From the IMG/VR virus record IMGVR_UViG_3300025133_000353, positions 1 to 34,949 of that record: 34,949 nt of DNA. One strand, 5' to 3'. A program made the position numbers and the translations under genes. Below are positions 32,889 to 34,949 of this stretch, piece after piece. Below the pieces are notes generated by a model, which was given only the letters and a program-made list of their open reading frames with translations, was not told the DNA's origin and made no database searches. Positions within the stretch are counted from its first letter, which is position 1. Each line of letters opens with the position of its first letter. Source of the stretch: a virus.

Positions 32889-34355
32889 ATGTCTAAAACA
32901 CTTTATGATGAAGCAATCGCAGAAGCAAAGCTTCTTAGGGAGACAGCTGAGCAAAATGCTAAAAATGCAATCATTGAAGCAGTTACTCCAAGAATTAGAA
33001 ATTTTATAGAGGAGCAGCTATTAGGTGACGACTCTGCCGGAGATGAATCTGATTTGCTCCAAGAGGTCGCCTCTAGTATTGTTAATACAGATAAAAATTC
33101 TGACGTTATTCTAGATGAGAGCGCTTTAGTTTCACTTTTAGAAATGTTTAGTGGAGAAAATTTAGATAGTGTGAGGGGTCATAAGAGAGTTAAAAGTGCT
33201 CTAGACGAATCATTTAACACTCTAAGCCAGCCAGATAAGGTAAAAATATTACGTTTGGCTGATAAACTTAATCAAAACTCGGAGTTTTTTGGCGGCTCCG
33301 GAATAAATAATGATGTACGTGTTCAACAGGAGAATTCTACAATGGCAAGAGCAGATGAAGTTCTTTATGAAGTTGATCTTGACGAGTTGGCAAATATGAC
33401 AGCGTCAATGATGAATGAAAAAGAAGAAGAAGATCTTGAAGAAGCCGAAAGAGAGGAAGATCTTGAAGAATTGGAAAAAGAGGAGTTGGAAGAAATTATG
33501 AAATCTCTAGGACTTAAAAGTCTTCTTAGTGAAGATAAAATTGAAATTGATCTCGGCGATGTTGAGCTAGATCCTGAGCTTCAGCTTATTGCTACATTAG
33601 TGGCAGATGAGGAAGATGAGGGAGAGGAGATCGAGGTCGGAGAGGAAGAAGAAGAAGTTGACATGGATGAAGAACTTCCAATGGATGCTCCCGAAGAACT
33701 CGAAGAAGTTTTTGAAATTGATGAGAGGGTATTAAGATCTGAGCTCGCAAGATTGCGAAGCCGAATTTCTGAGGCCAAGGAACTCGTCAAGGTTAAAGGT
33801 ATTAAAAATGACATGGCCCACTCTTGGGGTGGAAAAGGTGACGGCAAGGCCGGAACCAAAGGCGCCTACGGTGGAACCGGTAAGGGTGGCGGCGATGCAT
33901 GGGGCGGAGGCACACGAGGTGGTGACCCGCTCAAAGTAACACTTAATAAGCTTTCCGAAGCTGTTAAAATTGAGAGACGCAAGAATCGATCTCTTAGCAA
34001 GAAGCTCAATGAATACAGGAGTGCAGTTGAAACTCTCCGTGAGCAGTTGACAGATCTTAATCTGTTTAACGCTAAGCTTCTCTACGTAAATAAATTGCTA
34101 CAAAACAAGGACATAGGATCCTCTCAGAGGAGAACGGTCGTTGAGTCAATTGATAAGGCAAAGAGTTTGAGAGAAGTTAGGCTCGTGTACAAGACACTTA
34201 CTGAATCCTTTAGAAAGGCTTCTGGGGGCGTCTTAAGAGAATCCGCAACACGTCGGGCTCTCGGTTCATCCTCTTCACGAACACGTCGGGGTTCTTCCCA
34301 GACTGCCAGTGCTGAGGTTAATCGGTGGTCGGTGCTAGCGGGAATCAAAGAATAG
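32889..34355 (+). CDS. Prohead scaffold/core protein (T4 gp22-like)
   Basis: A 488-residue protein directly before the capsid gene, as gene 22 is in T4. It has three parts. The N-terminal half is helical and very acidic (DLEEAEREEDLEELEKEELE around 180-200, and another Glu-rich run around 235-285), with many L-x-E sites for the maturation protease. A Gly/Lys-rich linker follows (about 308-345, around GKGDGKAGTKGAYGGTGKGG). The C-terminal part is basic and coiled-coil-like, including NAKLLYVNKLLQNK and VESIDKAKSLREVRLVYKTL, which is the part that looks like the conserved gp22 core. T4 gp22 has 269 residues, so this is nearly twice as long. Confidence 0.85.
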   Translation: MSKTLYDEAIAEAKLLRETAEQNAKNAIIEAVTPRIRNFIEEQLLGDDSAGDESDLLQEVASSIVNTDKNSDVILDESALVSLLEMFSGENLDSVRGHKRVKSALDESFNTLSQPDKVKILRLADKLNQNSEFFGGSGINNDVRVQQENSTMARADEVLYEVDLDELANMTASMMNEKEEEDLEEAEREEDLEELEKEELEEIMKSLGLKSLLSEDKIEIDLGDVELDPELQLIATLVADEEDEGEEIEVGEEEEEVDMDEELPMDAPEELEEVFEIDERVLRSELARLRSRISEAKELVKVKGIKNDMAHSWGGKGDGKAGTKGAYGGTGKGGGDAWGGGTRGGDPLKVTLNKLSEAVKIERRKNRSLSKKLNEYRSAVETLREQLTDLNLFNAKLLYVNKLLQNKDIGSSQRRTVVESIDKAKSLREVRLVYKTLTESFRKASGGVLRESATRRALGSSSSRTRRGSSQTASAEVNRWSVLAGIKE

Positions 34356-34380
34356 ACAACTGCATAACTATAAATCATAT

Positions 34381-34386
34381 AAGGAG
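34381..34386 (+). promoter_or_regulatory. Consensus ribosome binding site of the capsid gene
   Basis: AAGGAG lies seven bases before the ATG at 34394, in an A-rich, unstructured leader. It matches expectation for the most highly expressed phage gene. Confidence 0.75.
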
Positions 34387-34393
34387 TAAAAAA

Positions 34394-34949
34394 ATGTCAA
34401 AGTCGTTCACACTACAACAGCTTACCGAAGGAATCCGCGATCGAAACGTGGGCGCCGAAGGTACGCGGTTAATTGAGAAGTGGACCCGAACCGGTCTTCT
34501 TCGAGGTCTCGCTGACCACAATCGCGAGATCATGTCACGTCTCCTGGAAAATCAGGCTGCACAGCTACTGAGAGAGCAAAACTCTCTATCACAGGGTGCT
34601 GGTAGTCTAACATCCTCTGGAGATATCCGCGGTTTCACAAACATCGCGTTCCCAATCGTTCGTCGAGTATTCGGCGGTCTCGTTTCTAACGAGTTAGTTT
34701 CAATCCAGCCAATGAGCCTTCCTTCTGGTCTGCTCTTCTACCTGGATTACACCTACGGATCAAACGTTGGTGGTTCTGCTGCCCTCGGAACAGGCGATCA
34801 GGATGGAACTATTAATGCCGAGCAGTTCAGACAGGGACAATCGATCTACAACCTCCCAACAGGCCGTGGCGTTCAGTCCGGATCTATTGCGGTTGGTGGT
34901 CAGTATGACCTTGTTGGAACAACCTACACTAAGGTTCACCAGACCGCAG
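34394..34949 (+). CDS. Major capsid protein (T4 gp23-like), 3'-partial
   Basis: The gene runs off the window after 185 codons. The protein begins MSKSFTLQQLTEGIRDRNVG and includes the T4-type segment FPIVRRVFGGLVSNELVSIQ followed by PMSLPSGLLFYLDYTYGS, which is diagnostic of gp23-like capsid proteins. The N-terminal 61 residues are helical and end in LLRE, a likely maturation site for the prohead protease; T4 gp23 is cut after residue 65. Codon choice differs sharply from the rest of the window: 11 of 13 Arg codons are CGN, whereas AGA dominates elsewhere, as expected for selection on translation. It forms the hexamers of the head. Confidence 0.95.
   Translation, partial: MSKSFTLQQLTEGIRDRNVGAEGTRLIEKWTRTGLLRGLADHNREIMSRLLENQAAQLLREQNSLSQGAGSLTSSGDIRGFTNIAFPIVRRVFGGLVSNELVSIQPMSLPSGLLFYLDYTYGSNVGGSAALGTGDQDGTINAEQFRQGQSIYNLPTGRGVQSGSIAVGGQYDLVGTTYTKVHQTA

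Noticed and set aside
34369-34376. TATAAATC, one mismatch to the T4 late promoter, before the capsid gene
   Set aside because: A start site at the usual distance would fall on the ribosome binding site, leaving almost no leader, so I do not call it as a promoter.

Overview
This window is a continuous stretch of a large, T4-like tailed phage (myovirus-type) genome. All 26 genes lie on the + strand. They are packed with overlaps of a few bases or gaps under about 80 bases, and nothing larger is left non-coding. The hallmark genes are a gp17-like large terminase, gp20-like portal, gp21-like prohead protease, gp22-like scaffold and gp23-like major capsid protein, in T4 order. The DNA is AT-rich with AGA/ATA-rich codon use, except at the capsid end. 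The style resembles marine T4-like phages, but the host cannot be read from the sequence. I see no tRNA, integrase, transposase, CRISPR array or other bacterial gene.

Region 1 (1-19355) encodes nine large, mostly unrecognised proteins that are probably virion (tail, baseplate or fibre) components. They are a protein cut by the window edge that ends in an intein-like Hint domain; a fibre-like protein with repeats and a C1q-like tip; two proteins sharing an N-terminal module; a 915-residue beta-rich protein; a 1403-residue giant; a protein with a fibronectin-III-like domain; and two proteins sharing a C-terminal module, one of which also has a LamG-like domain.

Region 2 (19355-24611) encodes DNA processing proteins: a RuvC-like junction resolvase, a DnaG-type primase, a 67-residue protein with a capsid-targeting-like N-terminus and a zinc-ligand pattern, a single-chain fusion of SbcD/Mre11 (T4 gp47) with SbcC/Rad50 (T4 gp46), and a small zinc-ribbon protein.

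Region 3 (24630-34949) is packaging and head assembly: a small protein in the position of a small terminase subunit, large terminase, portal, a helical unknown, prohead protease, two small basic proteins with amphipathic N-termini, a pair of paralogous proline/glycine-rich proteins, an acidic unknown, the scaffold, and the first 185 codons of the major capsid protein.

The genes fit one late programme. The protease matures scaffold, capsid and possibly small internal proteins. The resolvase and the Mre11-Rad50-like fusion process replicative DNA, which the terminase then packages through the portal. The most notable points are the Hint domain with Ala at the +1 position, the Mre11-Rad50 fusion, the capsid-targeting-like N-termini, and the paralogous pair between protease and scaffold.
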